Assembly: GCF_030867145.1 (NCBI RefSeq) | Contig: NC_134443.1 | Span: 744,001 to 808,000 of the forward strand | Direction: 5' to 3' | Source of the DNA: Opisthocomus hoazin | Lineage: Eukaryota > Chordata > Aves > Opisthocomiformes > Opisthocomidae | Length of the DNA stretch: 64,000 nt | Shown here: in pieces, positions 44,243 through 56,780 of the stretch | How positions within the stretch are numbered: the stretch's first letter is position 1 | Layout of the letters: each line of letters starts with the position of its first letter | Made by a program: the position numbers and the translations under genes | The notes under the pieces: generated by a model | The model's input: the letters and a program-made list of their open reading frames with translations, nothing else | Told to the model about the DNA's origin: nothing | Database searches by the model: none

Positions 44243-44302
44243 ACGAGGTGCAGGGACACGTACCCCAGCCGCGCAGTGGTGGTCCAGGCCCGGCTCTGCG
44301 CC
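44243..44302 (+). pseudogene. PLAC-domain-like exon, candidate ADAMTSL4 C-terminus
   Basis: After an acceptor-like cccccaccagcag the plus frame reads RCRDTYPSRAVVVQARLCAH. The VVQARLC core with an upstream Cys-x-Asp is the hallmark of PLAC domains that end ADAMTS-like proteins. One expected Cys (before the VVQARLC core) is Arg, and the following YYxxxCC part is not readable. In human the neighbour of MCL1 on this side and strand is ADAMTSL4, which supports the assignment by position. No thrombospondin repeats were found upstream, so either the gene is largely lost or I failed to see it. Confidence 0.4.
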
Positions 44303-46560
44303 CACAACCCCCCACTGCCAGCCCCAGCCCGTAGCCCCCCGGGACCCCACAGCCACTCCTGGCCCGCAGGACGCCTTGGGAGGACGGCAGCTATGGGGGG
44401 GCAAATGAATTTGGTGTCCCATCTGCTTCCCGCAGGAAAACAGCGGGATGGGCCACGCATCACGCGTGCACCGTCCTGCTCGGGGACGACCCAGCATCCT
44501 GCCTGTTCCCAGCACGGCTCCTGGGCACCCCACGGGACACGTGGGTCAGGGCTGGGGGGCCCGGGGCTGGGCCAAGCAGGGGGTGCTGCCCACGGGGCTG
44601 TGCACCGCGTGCCAGACGCAGGGCTGGGTGCTGCCGGAACACCGCGTCCTGCCAGCACATTCCTGCCTGAGTCACAGCCCGCTCCTGCCCGGGCAGGTCC
44701 ACAGCCACAGCCCCACGGCCACAACCTCGCGCTGGCGCCAGGCGAGGCCCACGCCAGCCCCATGGCACCCCACGCCAGCCCCATGGCACCCCACGCCCCG
44801 CAGCTGGGCCAGCCCCACACACACGCACTCAAACCCTCCCCCCCCCCAAATCAGTACATAGACAGACATGCAAGCACTCACACCCCCACCCACCCCTATG
44901 CCCCCCACCTGTAGCTGCAGACCCCCACCCACAACCCGTGTACACACCCTATACGCCTCGCAGCCCCCACGTCCTGGGCTACCTAAAGGCCCCTGAAGAC
45001 CCCCGTACCCCACACTCACACTATTTCCAGCCCCGCACCTCAACACACCCCCCCCCACCCCTCACACCGGGGGAAACTGAGGCATCTGGGCAAGGAGGAA
45101 GAAGAGGGAGGCCTTCACCAGGTCGCCCTCCTGCCCAGGGCCCGGGGGGGGGGGGCTCTGCTGCCACCCTGGCGTCACCCCAGGGCCCGGGCGGGGGATG
45201 GGCGCACCGGACGACCGGGTTCCTGGAAGAGGCCCACGTGACTTCCCCATATGCTATTAGCAGCCCTTGTTGCTGGGCAGAGCTTTGCTGGGCGGGCGGA
45301 ACCAAGGGTGCACCCCGACACCCGGCACCCCGAGAGGGGCCACAGCGGGGGGGCAGCAGGGCCCGAGCCCTGGGTGAACCCCGGGGAGCAGATGGGAGCC
45401 AGGGAGCTGAGGCCCGACAGGCTCATTACAGCAGTGCACCAGCTCCCCCCCGCCATCGAAACCCACAACCAAATATTGCTAATCTCAGCCCAAATGAGTC
45501 ATCCACCCCCACGCCTGGCAGCCCCCTCCCCCCCCCCCCGGGACAATTCCAGGGAACTGGAATCTGTGGCCCCCCGATAACCCCGGAGCTGTTTCTGGGA
45601 ATGGGCAGTGCTGCTCCAGGAAGCCCCCATCCCCGCACAGCCTCTCCGCTTCAAGGACCTGTCCCCTGGGGGGGGGGGGGGGGGGGGGCCTGTCCCCACC
45701 CAGTCCCCCTTACTCAGCTCCCAGGGGCTCCTCTCATTGACCCAACTCTGCACCGACCCCCCCCCAAGGCAGCAGCCCTGGGAGGGGGCAGCACCCCACG
45801 GGGGGGGGGGGGGGGGCGTAGAAGAGAAGGGGGTGCCCCCTGGGACAGATTGCAACGAGGAGCCACCAAATAGCCACCCCCCCCCCTCAACCTCCTGAAA
45901 CCCCCCAGGAGAGCAAAGGGACACATCTGGGGCAAAAGCAGCTCGGACTCCTGTTATGAGAAATAACACAAAAGATCCCTCCAGGCCCCACTGCGCGACG
46001 TGGGCCACCGAGCCAGAAATGGGCAAAAATTGGGTTTTTTTGCCTGGCCAGGGGATTTTCTGTATTTGCATGTGCCCCCCCCTCCGCCACCAGCAGCCTC
46101 AAAGCGAGCTTTCGACCGCCCTCCCCGGCGTGCAGAGGACAGGGGGGGTGCAGAGGAGGGGGGGCTCTGCTTGCCCAGTGCTCCCCCTCCCACTGCAGGG
46201 CAGCGAGGAAAGCCCCCCCCCCCACTGTCCCCAGGGGACCCCAAATGAGCCCCCCCCCCATCACCATACACAGAGGCTGCTTTAATTCCCCCACCCCCCC
46301 CCGCCTTATTTACGCAAAAGGTTCAGAGAAGTCGAAGCCGGCTTCTGCGAAAAGCCCCGGCCGCAGCGGAAGAGGCAGCCCCCGGTTTATCGGTGCCGAG
46401 GCAGGCGGTACCGAGCGCTGCGGCTTCCAGGGAGCGGCAGCAGCCCCCCCCCGACCCCCCCACAGCCTTTGCATATTTCCACGGCGAAGGCCCAGCTTTG
46501 CATGAGGGCCCCACTGCACCCCAAGAGGCCAAACAGCCCCGAAATAGCCCGCAAAGACAC
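44302..46560. other. Very GC-rich spacer with long C and G homopolymers
   Basis: G or C runs of 9 to 21 bases at about 45,148, 45,530, 45,669-45,689, 45,802-45,816 and others. Many overlapping open frames on both strands without family resemblance. A likely site of sequencing error and G-quadruplex formation. Confidence 0.5.
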
Positions 46561-46566
46561 AGCCTT

Positions 46567-46589
46567 AAAAAAAAAAAAAAAAAAAAAAA
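46567..46589 (+). repeat. Poly-A run of about 23 bases
   Basis: Uninterrupted A run in GC-rich surroundings. No retrocopy or SINE was recognised upstream of it. Confidence 0.8.
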
Positions 46590-47500
46590 CACCCCCCGAC
46601 AAAAAAAACCCACAGCAAAAAAGGTAAAACCAGACCACGCTGCACTTGCGACACGGCGGGGCTGAGGCAGGGGGCTGGCGGGGTGCGAGGGCCTCTCCCC
46701 TGCCTCACCCCAGCCTGGGAGCCCACCGGGCCGGAGCCCCCGCTCAGGTTTGGGGGTGGGGAAGTGCTTTGCCCCCGAGGAGGGGATTTTTTTCCAGGCG
46801 AGGCTCCCGCAGTGGAGCTGGTCCTGGCAGGAGGAAGCTGATCAAGAAAGCGCTGCCCCAGCGAGGTCTGCACGGCACCGGGCTGCATGCTCCAGCTCCA
46901 TCCTGCAGGAATCAAAACTGGGCAGGACAGGGAGCGCTTCGGGGGAGCAGGGCCCCCCCAAAAGCAGCCTCCTTGGCAACTGCGACGCCAGCTCGCTCTG
47001 CCCAGGCAGAGCGGGGAGCAGGCCAACACCAGATGACTGAAGCCACGGACCGTGTGCCCCCTGGAAGGGGCAAGGAGCGCAGCTCGGGGCTCTGGGACCA
47101 GGACCCTCTCCTCCAGCTCGCGGCTGCAGAGGGTGACGAGGCCCAGCCGCCACGCACGGGCACCCAGAGCCACCGCACGCCCAGGGCCCCACAGGAAAGC
47201 TGCTCTGGAGCACGCAGGCACCAAGCACGAGGCATCTCACAGACTTTCCCCACCCACGTACGTGGTGAAGAAGAGCGCGTGGGCCCGGAGTGGCTCCGGG
47301 GAGCCCCAACGGGTGACTGACAAAAACCCAGAGCAGTTTTCCCACAGCCCGCAGCGGCTTTCTAATAAGCAAGAGGCTGCGGGATGCCCTAGGGGCAGCA
47401 GCTGTGCCGACAGGCCCACACCAGCAAAGCAGAGGAGCAGCATTTAGCACATCTCGTTACAGGAAACGGCAAGTTTTATACCAGGGGATTGAAAACAAGA
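46590..47500. other. Spacer beyond the MCL1 3' end, no gene seen
   Basis: Several overlapping open frames, none resembling a known protein. Confidence 0.4.
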
Positions 47501-47504
47501 GACA

Positions 47505-47510
47505 TTTATT
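47505..47510 (-). terminator. Distal polyadenylation signal of MCL1 (candidate)
   Basis: AATAAA on the minus strand (gtcaataaatgtctc), 1.65 kb after the MCL1 stop. A second AATAAA lies at 47,826-47,831. A long MCL1 3' UTR with alternative ends would be like mammals. Confidence 0.5.
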
Positions 47511-47825
47511 GACAAAAACTAAGTGCTTGTTCAGCAAACAAGCAGGCCTGACAATAGCACCATCTTTCAGCTCTCCGCTTGGGTTTCCATCAGGCATTGC
47601 TCGGGCTGCAGGTCAAGCACCGTGGACGAGGATGTTCCTCGCTGCGCAGGACCCGGTCCCACAGAGCAGAGCTCCCCAAGCACCGACCGAGCCGTGGTCG
47701 GAGGGCACAAGGCAGACAAGTGCTGCACACCCACCAAGAAACAACGCTACCAGCTGGGCACCAGGGACTAACCCCAGGGCCAGCACCGACGGACTTGCAC
47801 AAGCTGCAGATCCGAGCCGACAAGT

Positions 47826-47831
47826 TTTATT
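47826..47831 (-). terminator. Proximal polyadenylation signal of MCL1 (candidate)
   Basis: AATAAA on the minus strand, 1.33 kb after the stop. The UTR between here and the stop holds a Pumilio-type TGTAAATA word near 48,255-48,262 and an A/T-rich stretch. Confidence 0.45.
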
Positions 47832-49162
47832 CCGCTCCAGAACATTTACATTCAAACATCAGCTTCATCCCGACTCATGGCTTAGAGGGTCAAAATGAAG
47901 GGAAGACAAGGAAGCAACCAAGACCAGCTTCCACAGCTCCTCACTTCCTTCCAGAAGGGCTGGAATAACCAAAAAGATTAAAATAAACAGAAATATCAAC
48001 TGTTGCCAGCAAGCTGTGGGCACAACAAGAGTCCACCAGGCCACTGGTCCTTGTTACGCTCCCTGGCAATGTCGCTCAAGTACATCAGAGAAAGGCTCGC
48101 TCGGAGTCAAGGCAGGAGCAGGCTTCGCCACAAAAACGCTACTTCACATGAGGAATGAAGTACAGTGCACCCATAAGCAGTTCTACCACATTCAAAATGC
48201 CTCCTTTTTGTATCATTAGCTCTGTAAAAATGTACATATTCTACAGATTTATAGATATTTACAGGTTCTCTACAGCCTCCCCACCCCGTGTGGGGTTTTA
48301 CATACTTACAAATGCACTCCCTATTTTTAAACTGCCTGTGTGTGGCGAGTCGTATCGGTGTAGCTGAGCTCAGCCAGACAGACCAACACGGCCGCGCCGC
48401 AGCTGGCTGCGGTTACTGTCCTGAGCCCCGCCTCACCCCCCCGGCCCTCGACCCTCCTCTGCCTGCTCAGTGACCTGGCCCAAGCCCTGCAGGGAGGGAC
48501 GGGGCCGTGCAGGGCTCCAGCGCCCCGAGTTCTGGCAGCGGGTCGCACATCTCGGCTGCTGGTGCGGCTCTACCGCTTCCGGAGGGCGGACGCACGCAGA
48601 GCCAGCAGCGGCTGAAGGCCCGCTCACCAGCACACCTGGGAGCGGGCACCGGCTCCACAACACCCAGCGTTCAACGCTTCTGCTCCAACAGAAAAGCCGC
48701 AACTTTTAGGCAGGGCACCAGCAGCAGAAGATGCTATTTCCAGAAACCCACAACCAGAACCCTGAAACATCTGCTCCACGCACAGCTGCCGCGCCCAGCC
48801 CAGGAGGCTTCAGTCCACACAAGAGCTGCTGGTGCTCACTGGCTCGCTGCTAAGCAGATCGGTTCCCTCCGGGTAACACTGAAGCAGTCCGCTTGAGCTT
48901 TCTGTCATCATCCTCTTGAAGGAAGCAGAATATCAATTCTTCCACTTTCTGTTCCCAAAGCAACAAATCCTCATCGGTACCCACAATCTGACCGGATCAC
49001 GCCTTCCTTCTCAGGAAAGGATTGCTCAGGGGATGCCTAGATATTCTCCTCGGGCCACTCAAGTCCAGCTTCGTAAGTACTCACAGGAGGAAGCGATCAG
49101 CTCAGCAGCCCCGAACAGAGCCGATCCACCCACAGTTCTGTCCCTCTGCGGCATACCCTGGC

Positions 49163-52100
49163 TCACCGGATCATGTAGGCCAAGCTCGCTCCCAGTCCAG
49201 CCACGCCTGCGAACGCCATCAGTACATTTCTGATGCTGCCTTCCAGGTCCTCGACTCTGAAGAAGTTGACAAAGCCCTCCTAGGAGAAAGAAGGGAAAGT
49301 CATTCCCCTGCCAGCCACCCTTCTTCGGCAGGCAGCCGTGGAAAGCAGCCTTTTTGCCCCCGGCAGAGCGGGCAGGGGTACAGCCTGCCCAGCACGCCCA
49401 CCGAGCACACTCCTTCCCCCAGACTCCTCACGGCCACTGCCCGCCCCGCAGTCAGGAGACAGCACCAAAGCAGCTTCAAGCAAGCTCAGCGCACCCGGGA
49501 CTGCCTCGGCTTTGGGAACGCTGCCCGCTCCGCACCGGGCGGGGGCACATTTTTGGGTCAAGACTGCTTCAGGCAGCTTGTGGTAAGGAGCTCCTGAAAC
49601 ATCAGAGCTCCGGCTAGATGTTTCAGACTGTGGTTTCAACTGGAGCAGTGAGTCATCCCTGTGCTTCGCTGACACACGTAGTTGTCAAGGAGCAGGTCAC
49701 CGAAATAGGAAAACACTGGATTGTTCTGAAAAGCTCCACAGTGCTCGGGACAGGCAGTGACTCACCCAGCCTCCTTGGCTCATTAGCCACTCGCGCTTCG
49801 ATGAGACCAGCGCATCCGTGATGATCCCTGCCAGCGAGCTGATGCACTTCTCCTGCTTTATGCTTTTCAGGTGTTTTGCAACAAAGGCACCAAATGAGAT
49901 GAGTGTCACCACTCGACCCCAGTTTGTTACTCCATCACTGAACATGTGGGCAGCCACTTCACACACCGACTGCAGATCTTCCTCTTTCTGGATCTCCAGC
50001 TTCCGAAGCATTCCTGCAAGAGATGCCAGTTTAGAGGCAGGCACCCACACGACACCAAATACCCCGCAAGGCCACCAGTTGAAGACGCAGCCCCCACGCT
50101 CCAGGTCCAAAAGCTTAAGAGCCACTGCCAAGTGCCAGTGATGGAGAGCAAGTACCTGCCTGCTTCTGCAAAGGGCTCTGCTGCTCACACCCACCTGGGC
50201 CAGCCAAAAACCAGCCCATAACCCACTTCGAGTGCCTTCCTCCCCACCTCGGGCACAGCTGCTGTCTCGGTGCATGTCACGCTCCCCTGTCTCACAAGGG
50301 CTTTAAACCCCACATCAGAACCGCAGCACCGAAGTCGGTTTGCAGCCCGGCATGAGTCCTGCCCCTCGAGCCGAGACGAACGACAGTCACCTATGGCCAG
50401 GCTGACGTGTCGCCCTTTTATTAGTGTGATTTTAGCAACTGCAACAACAAAATTCCCCAGTTTGGCCTGCAGTGCCCCCTCATGAATAAGCAAACAAGAC
50501 AAGCCTTTACGAAACTGAAAGGCGTTGCTTGTTGTTGTTCAAACTAACAGGAAGCCTTCCTGAAACCAGTTCCTTTTCTGCACCCGTGAAGGTAACCGTC
50601 TCTACAGAAGCCTCAGACACCAATGCCAGCTCGCACTGGTCTGAACATTCCCCCCAAGCATGGTTTGTCCAGCAAGCACGTCTGTGAATTTGGCCAGGGT
50701 AACTGAACGCACAGTCTTTCGCATCAGCACAGCTACAGACGCGAGGAAAAAACTGAAGCCCTTTGCACTAAGAAAGAAAAAAAAACCCCACCCACAAAAA
50801 ACTGTAACATCCTCCTGCAAGAATGAAGGCATTTCACCACAGCCGCCTCGGGAGGAAACGCAGACACTACCCTTCTGCACCAGGCACCATCCCGATCTGG
50901 GATCGGGCGCTGCGTGGTGTGCTGCAAGCAGTCCCAGCGCGAGCCCCGGGGCCAGGAGCTCAATCCCAACGCCCCGACGGCTCAGGCCAGCCCCCACACT
51001 GCTCATTTCTCAGTTACCCGAAACCAGCTCAAAATGGTTGGTTCTCACTTCCCACCCGTTCCCAGGACACTCTGCACAAGGACACCTGCTCATCCAAGCC
51101 CAGGCACTGGGGTTCAAGCTTCTATGGCTATTCTAGGGCTCATCAGAAGTGGGCAAAATACATTACAACAGCTATAACCCAAGCACATTGTCCGGGAAAT
51201 TTTCTCCCCCAGAAACCCCATTCCACCCAAGCCAGGGGTGTGAGGAGCTTAAACTCCTGAGCTAACTAATCTTTGGACGCCTGGGATTATTTGCATACAG
51301 TCATGCTGAGCAAAGCAGGATGCGAGGAGGAACTGGAGCTAATCTGTAACTAGATTATCTCCTCTGCACACGCTGCCAGCGGTTTTTCCACCCCCCAATC
51401 GAACAAAGTTCAGTTTCATTTTTAATCACTTCTCAGCCGTTTTAACTCCCTCAAAACCGGGGCCACATCCCATCCAGTAAATGGCCCAGCCGAGAGCTCA
51501 GGCACCCCTCACCTCGCCGGGGGGGCGGGGAAGGCACAGAGGCCTTGCTCCAGCCCCACGGGCCAGCTCCGGCCCGGGCCTCCCCCAGCCCCCGCCACGC
51601 AGCAGCCTGCGGCCCACCCACCGCGAGGGCCCACCCATGCTGCAGAGGGAGCAGACGCGGGGGCAGCACCTCCCGGGGACCCACATGCCCCCCCCTCAGC
51701 GAGACAAGCCCCCAACCCCCCCCACCGACCCTAACCACCCTCCGCAGGACCCCAACCCCCACCCCAAGCCCCCCCAGGACCCCACACTGAGAAGAGAGGG
51801 GAGCGGGGCCTGCAACCCGCCTCCAAAGAAGGGGAAGCGGGTGCCGGGCCCCCCCCCGCGATCTCCCGCCCACCGGGCCCAGGGCAAGGCCCGGACCCCC
51901 CCACATCCCCCGCCCCCGCCGGGGAGGAGCCGACCACCACCCACCCTGGAAGGCGAGCTCGTGTTTCTGCATGACGCCGTCGCCGACCCTCCGCAGCGTC
52001 TCCAGCGCCTTCTCCATCACGGCATCGCCAGCGCCGCCGGGCCTGCCGGGCCCGCCCAGCAACCCCGGGAAGAGCTTCTTCACGCCGGGCCCGGCTTCGC

Positions 52101-52542
52101 CCGCCACCTCTCGCAGGTAGCGGCTGATCAGCTCCAGCGAGTCCTGCCGCAGCTCGTCGGGGGGCTCGGGGGCCTCGGGCGGGGTTCCGGGCAGCGAGTC
52201 CCCCCCCGGGCCGCGCTCGTCCTCCGGCTCGCAGCCGTCCAGCTCCTCCTCGGGGCTCCACAGCGAGCTCGGCCGCGCCGCGGGGGGCAGCGCCACGGCG
52301 CGGGGGGCCGCGCCGCAGCCAATCAGAGCGCGGGGTTCCTCAGGGCGACCGGCGGCGGCCCAGGCCCCCGCGGAGCCAATCAGGGCCCGAGGTACCTCAG
52401 CGGCGGTGGCCGCGCCGGGGGCTGCGGCGGGCGGCGGCGGCGGCGGGGCCGGGCCCCCCCCCGGGGAGGCGGGCGCCAGGGCCGGCCCGCCGCCGCAGTA
52501 GAGGTTGAAGCCGATGACCGCGTTCCTCTTCACGGCGAACAT
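49163..52542 (-). CDS. MCL1: MCL1, anti-apoptotic BCL2-family protein
   Basis: Exon 1 52542-51945, exon 2 50013-49766, exon 3 49279-49163 (TGA 49165-49163), all GT-AG and in phase; 320 codons against 350 in human. The start MFAVKRNAVIGFNLYCGG is the canonical one. A Gly/Ala/Pro/Glu-rich PEST-type region fills residues about 20-175. BH3 is ALETLRRVGDGVMQKHELAF (179-198). BH1 is DGVTNWGRVVTLISFGAFVA (about 227-246, NWGR 230-233). BH2 is around REWLMSQGGWEGF (274-286). The C-terminal membrane anchor is VLMAFAGVAGLGASLAYMIR. The protein binds BIM, NOXA and BAK on the outer mitochondrial membrane and blocks apoptosis; the PEST region makes it short-lived. The exon structure equals mammalian MCL1. 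It looks fully intact. Confidence 0.97.
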
Positions 52543-52595
52543 GGCCCCCACTCCGCGCCGGCGGCGAGCTGCGCGGGCGGGAGCGTTCCTGCCGC

Positions 52596-52620
52596 TTATA
52601 TAGCGACTGTGACGCCACGC
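52596..52620 (-). promoter_or_regulatory. MCL1 core promoter: TATA box and CRE-like site
   Basis: On the minus strand TATATAAG (52,603-52,596) lies 54 bases before the ATG, preceded by GGCGTCAC (about 52,618-52,611), a CRE/ATF-type half site. The surrounding 52.2-52.95 kb is a CpG island. This suits an inducible immediate-response gene such as MCL1. Confidence 0.7.
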
Positions 52621-53034
52621 GGGGCGGGGCCAGGCCGCGCCGGTTCCGCTTCCGGCCCCGCTTCCGGCCTCGCCTCGCCGGCGCCGGGGGAGGGGGGCCC
52701 GGCGCCTCGCCCGGCCGCGGCTTTTCGGGGTGAAAAAGGGCGGAAAAGGCGGTACCTCGGCGGCCCCAGGCCCCGCGGCGGGTACCCCGCACCCCGGTGC
52801 AGCAGCCCCTCAGCAGCGCGGGGTCGCGGTGCCCCGAGGCCCCCTGGCAAAGCCGGGCCCCGCCGCGGCCTCCTCCAGCACCGGGCCCGCGGCCCTCGCA
52901 GCCTGCGCCGTGTTCCGAGGCGCCGCGCGCCCCTCCCTGCCTCAGCCCCGGGGTTCAAGGCAGGGCAGCCCCCGGCAGGCCTGAAGCCCTGGCGCACGCA
53001 GGGAGCCGGGACCCCCGTGCCGGTGATGGGCTCT

Positions 53035-53545
53035 GCTGAGCCCCCCCGGGAGTCCTGCGTCCAGCTCTGGAGCCCTCAGCACAGGACAGAGCTGGAGCTG
53101 TGGGAGCGGGGCCGGAGGAGGCCCCAGCAATGACCCGAGGGCTGGGACCCCTCTGCTGGGAGGAAAGGCTGGGAGAGCTGGGGCTGCTCAGCCTGGGGAG
53201 GAGAAGGCTGCGGGGAGACCTCAGAGCAGCTGCCAGTGCCTGGAGGGGCTGCGAGAGCTGGAGAGGGGCTGGGACAAGGGCAGGGAGTGATGGGGCAAGG
53301 GGTGATGGCTTTAAACTGAGAGAGGGGAGATTTAGATTAGATACAAGGAAGAAATTCTTCATTCTGAGGGTGGTGAGGCCCTGGCCCAGGTTGCCCAGAG
53401 AAGCTGTGGCTGCCCCCTCCCTGGCAGTGTCCAAGGCCAAGTTGGACGGGGCTCAGAGCAACCTGATGGAGTGGTGGATGTCCCTTGCCATGGCAGGGGC
53501 ATGGACTGGATGAGCTTCAAATGTCCCTGCCAAGCCAAACTGTGA
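53035..53545 (+). mobile_element. CR1 LINE, 3' 0.5 kb
   Basis: From gtcctgcgtccagctctgga through cagcctggggaggagaaggc and gcagtgtccaaggcca to the truncated end near 53,545. Almost identical over 400 bases to the CR1 at 38.9-39.33 kb, so the two are young or recently related copies. Confidence 0.93.
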
Positions 53546-56500
53546 TTCCACATCTCCCCCCACCCATCAGCATTTTACCTGGATCTGTCTGGTTAAAGCC
53601 CTCTCCGACTTTAGCTCACTTAGCTCAACGTTCACGGGGAAGTGCGCCATTTCTTCCTGTCATCGTGGGTTGCCTCACATCTCTCCTGTTACTCAAAACC
53701 TCCTGGCATCCGTCGGCTCCGTGAGGGCTCTCACGTCGCAGGGCACGGGGCTGTGGGCAGGATGCGGCTGGGGGTGGGTTGTGCAAGAGCTGGTGGGTGC
53801 CCAGAGAGCCCAGATGTGCTCCACTGTCACCCATTGCCTGGCACACCCCAGGGGTGCTTTGGCCAAGCTCCACATCGCTGGGGCACCGGCTCTCCGCTCT
53901 GGTCTGCCCTGGCCACAGGCCCCTCCCTCACCCCCTGGGCCTGAGCCCGATGTCCTCAAAATCTCCCCCAGTTTGGGAAGAAGAACTTAACTGGGGAACA
54001 GCCCATGGGGATCTGTGCCAACGCAGGCGATCAGACACTCCCTGGAGAGGCAAGCCCTCGGCTTTGCTCTGGGGCGGTGAGTAAGGAGGTCTCCCAAGCA
54101 CCCCTTTGCCAGAGCCCTTGCCAGGCTGTGTCCCAGGGACTGCGCTCTGCTCTGTCCCCACCTCTCGAAAGGGCTGGGATGAAGGGAGAGGCGCGGGGAC
54201 AAAGGTGGCTGCTGTCCTGCAGAGCTAAACCTGCAAGCGACTTCCCCCTGCGGAGCCACGCACGGGCGCAGCTGCACCCGCTGCACCCCCGCCGCCTTTG
54301 TGTGCCTGACCGGACCCAAAACCGCTGGGAATTGGGGCCCCAGAAATCACACGCCGGGTTACCCCAAGGCCGGCAGGGAAGGGTTTCCGTGTGGGCACCG
54401 GTGCCACACCAGTGCCAGGCCAGCAAGGCCGGTGACGCGTGCTGCCGCCCTGTCCAAAGGCCATCGAAATACCCCGCAGCAGCGCAGCCCCGGCCCCCAG
54501 CTGGGACCGCGACGTCAGCCCCACGTCACCCGGCCGAGGCACCACAGCGTCACCGAGCTGTGACGAGAGCCAGACACTGGGCCAGGGGCCGTGGTGCCGG
54601 CGGTGCCTGGTTTCCCCTCCCGGTGCAGGCAGGTGGGCTCACTGCTGAACCCCAGGACCCTGGAGCCCCCCACCCTCCCCAACAGCAGGGCCTCAAGGGC
54701 AGGCAGCCCAGGAGCCTTGGGATTTGGGGGGGCAGGGGAAACCCCAGACGTAGGGAGAGAACACCAGCACAGCTCCTCAAATGGGTCTTTCCACTCCAGG
54801 GAGGCAGCGAGGACACAGGGAGCCGCCACCACGAGGAAGCCCCTCTCTGGTCACCGTTTCTGGGGACAGAGCAGCAAAGCCAAGACTGTCACCGGCCTGA
54901 GCGTCACCGCGTCCCGGCAGGAACCGAAAAGAACAAACCTGCGGTGAGCACGGGGCACAGCCCTGTCCCGAGTGCCCCAAAGCACTCTTGCCCCAGATCT
55001 TGCAAGAAACAGGGACGTGCACCCACCTGGGGTGCCCCTTCAGCTCCTCGCCAGCTCCCTTCCCAGCTGCCAGCCCCACAAACCAGGGCAAGAGCGCGAC
55101 TGCATCGCACTGGGGTGCAGCGAGATGAAACTTGGCCCCTTCAGAATCCTTCCCCGGCCCCAAGGAATGCGTTCTTGTCAGGAAGTGAATTCTTGGCACA
55201 GGGAGCAATAACAGAGGCGAGTTCGGCCGGCTCCGGCAGCTTGGGGCAGCGCCCAGCACATATTTTCCCAGCAGTGCCAAGCTTTAAAGCACAAACAAAC
55301 ACACCGGCACATACTTGGCACCAGGCTGGGACAGCACGTCCCTTTGCAGACACGGGGCCCTGGCCCTCGCTGCGGGGTGGGCTTGGGAGGCTGTGGAACG
55401 GCCAGCTCCGGGGGGATGACGCAGCGCGGAGGCTCCAGGGAGGGTCAGGGGGTTCCTTTGATCAGCGGCCCACCCCGGTGACACCATGGGCTGGGCTGTT
55501 GAACTCTAGGAAGGAAAGGTGTGACGTCGAGGTCAAAAACCCCGGAGTCGAAGCCTCTGGGGTGGCTGTCAGCGGGGAGAGGGAGCCGCAGAGGGGTGGG
55601 GTGGGAGGACATCACACCCCACTGCTGTGGGGCAGCCCTGACCCCTGGGGAAGGCACCAGGACCCCCTGCCCCACAGCACGGAGCAGGGGCAGGGGTTTG
55701 TTTTGAAGGCAGGAGGATAAAAACCACCTCCCCCCGTGCTGCCCCCCAGGTCTCTCAACAGTGAGACATGGTGGCTGCTGGCCCTGCTCGGCCCCTGCAG
55801 CTGCACGAGGGGACAGACCCCCGAGACCCCACGTACCCCCATCGCTGGGCAACGGCCACCCTGCACCCCACACCCACCCCACAGCCACCTTCTTGCCCTC
55901 CTCCCTGGTGATGGGACAGCCCCAACACCCCACAGCCCCACTGCTGGGGGACAGCTCTCCCTACACCCGGGGATGAACCCCATGTACACCCCACGGCTCC
56001 ACTGCTGGGAGGCAGCCCCATGCAGCCCCCAGAGAAGGGGGCCACACTACTCACATATCAGGGGTGAGGGGGAGATGTTGTTCAGCAGTAGATGAAATAA
56101 GCCGAGGGAGGAGGAGGAAGAAAGGGGCAGGGCCATCGAGCAATTTTGCTGAGGCCGGTTGGGGTCCCTCCAGACGCCCTCTCCCACCCAGTGCCCATCC
56201 CTGGGGTGCAGGAGCAGGGTCACACTTGCACTCCCCTCCCTACCTCAACGAAACCCCACGTGGGCTTGGCGAGCCCCATCCCACCCCACAGCTGCACTTC
56301 GATGGCCTTGCTCAGGCTGCACAAGTCCCTCAGACACCCCGAGAGCTGGTGCTAAACGCGTCTTTCCTCCCGCTGGCTCACCCCAGCAGCAGAGGATGAG
56401 AAAGCGCACGCCTCCGAGATCCGAGGCGGTTCCCACTTCACCCCTTCCCGTGAGAGGCAGGCAGTGGGGCAGACGGCATCATCCCCCGCTCGCTGCGGCC

Positions 56501-56742
56501 CTGGGGGTGGGATGGAAACAACCCTGCTCCGTGGCCATTACCCTTGTATGGAATTGCTCTTGCCGGTTCTCTTCCTGCGTCGTCACAGTCGCTTCCCCCT
56601 CCTGCGCAAGCACGCCTGGCATTTCCGGAAAACCAGGGAAAGACGTGGTTTGAGAGCCGGCCCCTTCCTCTGCCCCCCTCACCACAGGGGCAGCCCCCAA
56701 GCTGCAGTGCCCCTTTGCATTCCTCACTACAGTGCCGCTTTT

Positions 56743-56745
<3 letters not shown>
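53545..56745. other. GC-rich spacer between MCL1 and ENSA, no gene identified
   Basis: A 571-codon plus-strand open frame at 54.0-55.7 kb has no initiating context, domain or splice pattern and looks like chance in GC-rich DNA. Degenerate repeats built on cccacagccccactgctggg occur at 55.8-56.03 kb. Confidence 0.45.

Positions 56746-56747
<2 letters not shown>

Positions 56748-56780
<33 letters not shown>

Noticed and set aside
43808-44914. 368-codon plus-strand open frame as one protein
   Set aside because: Only the short PLAC-like piece inside it is meaningful, and that has its own acceptor.
51481-53133. 550-codon plus-strand open frame
   Set aside because: Lies antisense to MCL1 exon 1 and its CpG island; stop codons are rare there by composition.
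54005-55720. 571-codon plus-strand open frame
   Set aside because: No family, no repeat of coding periodicity and no neighbours that support it; chance in GC-rich DNA.
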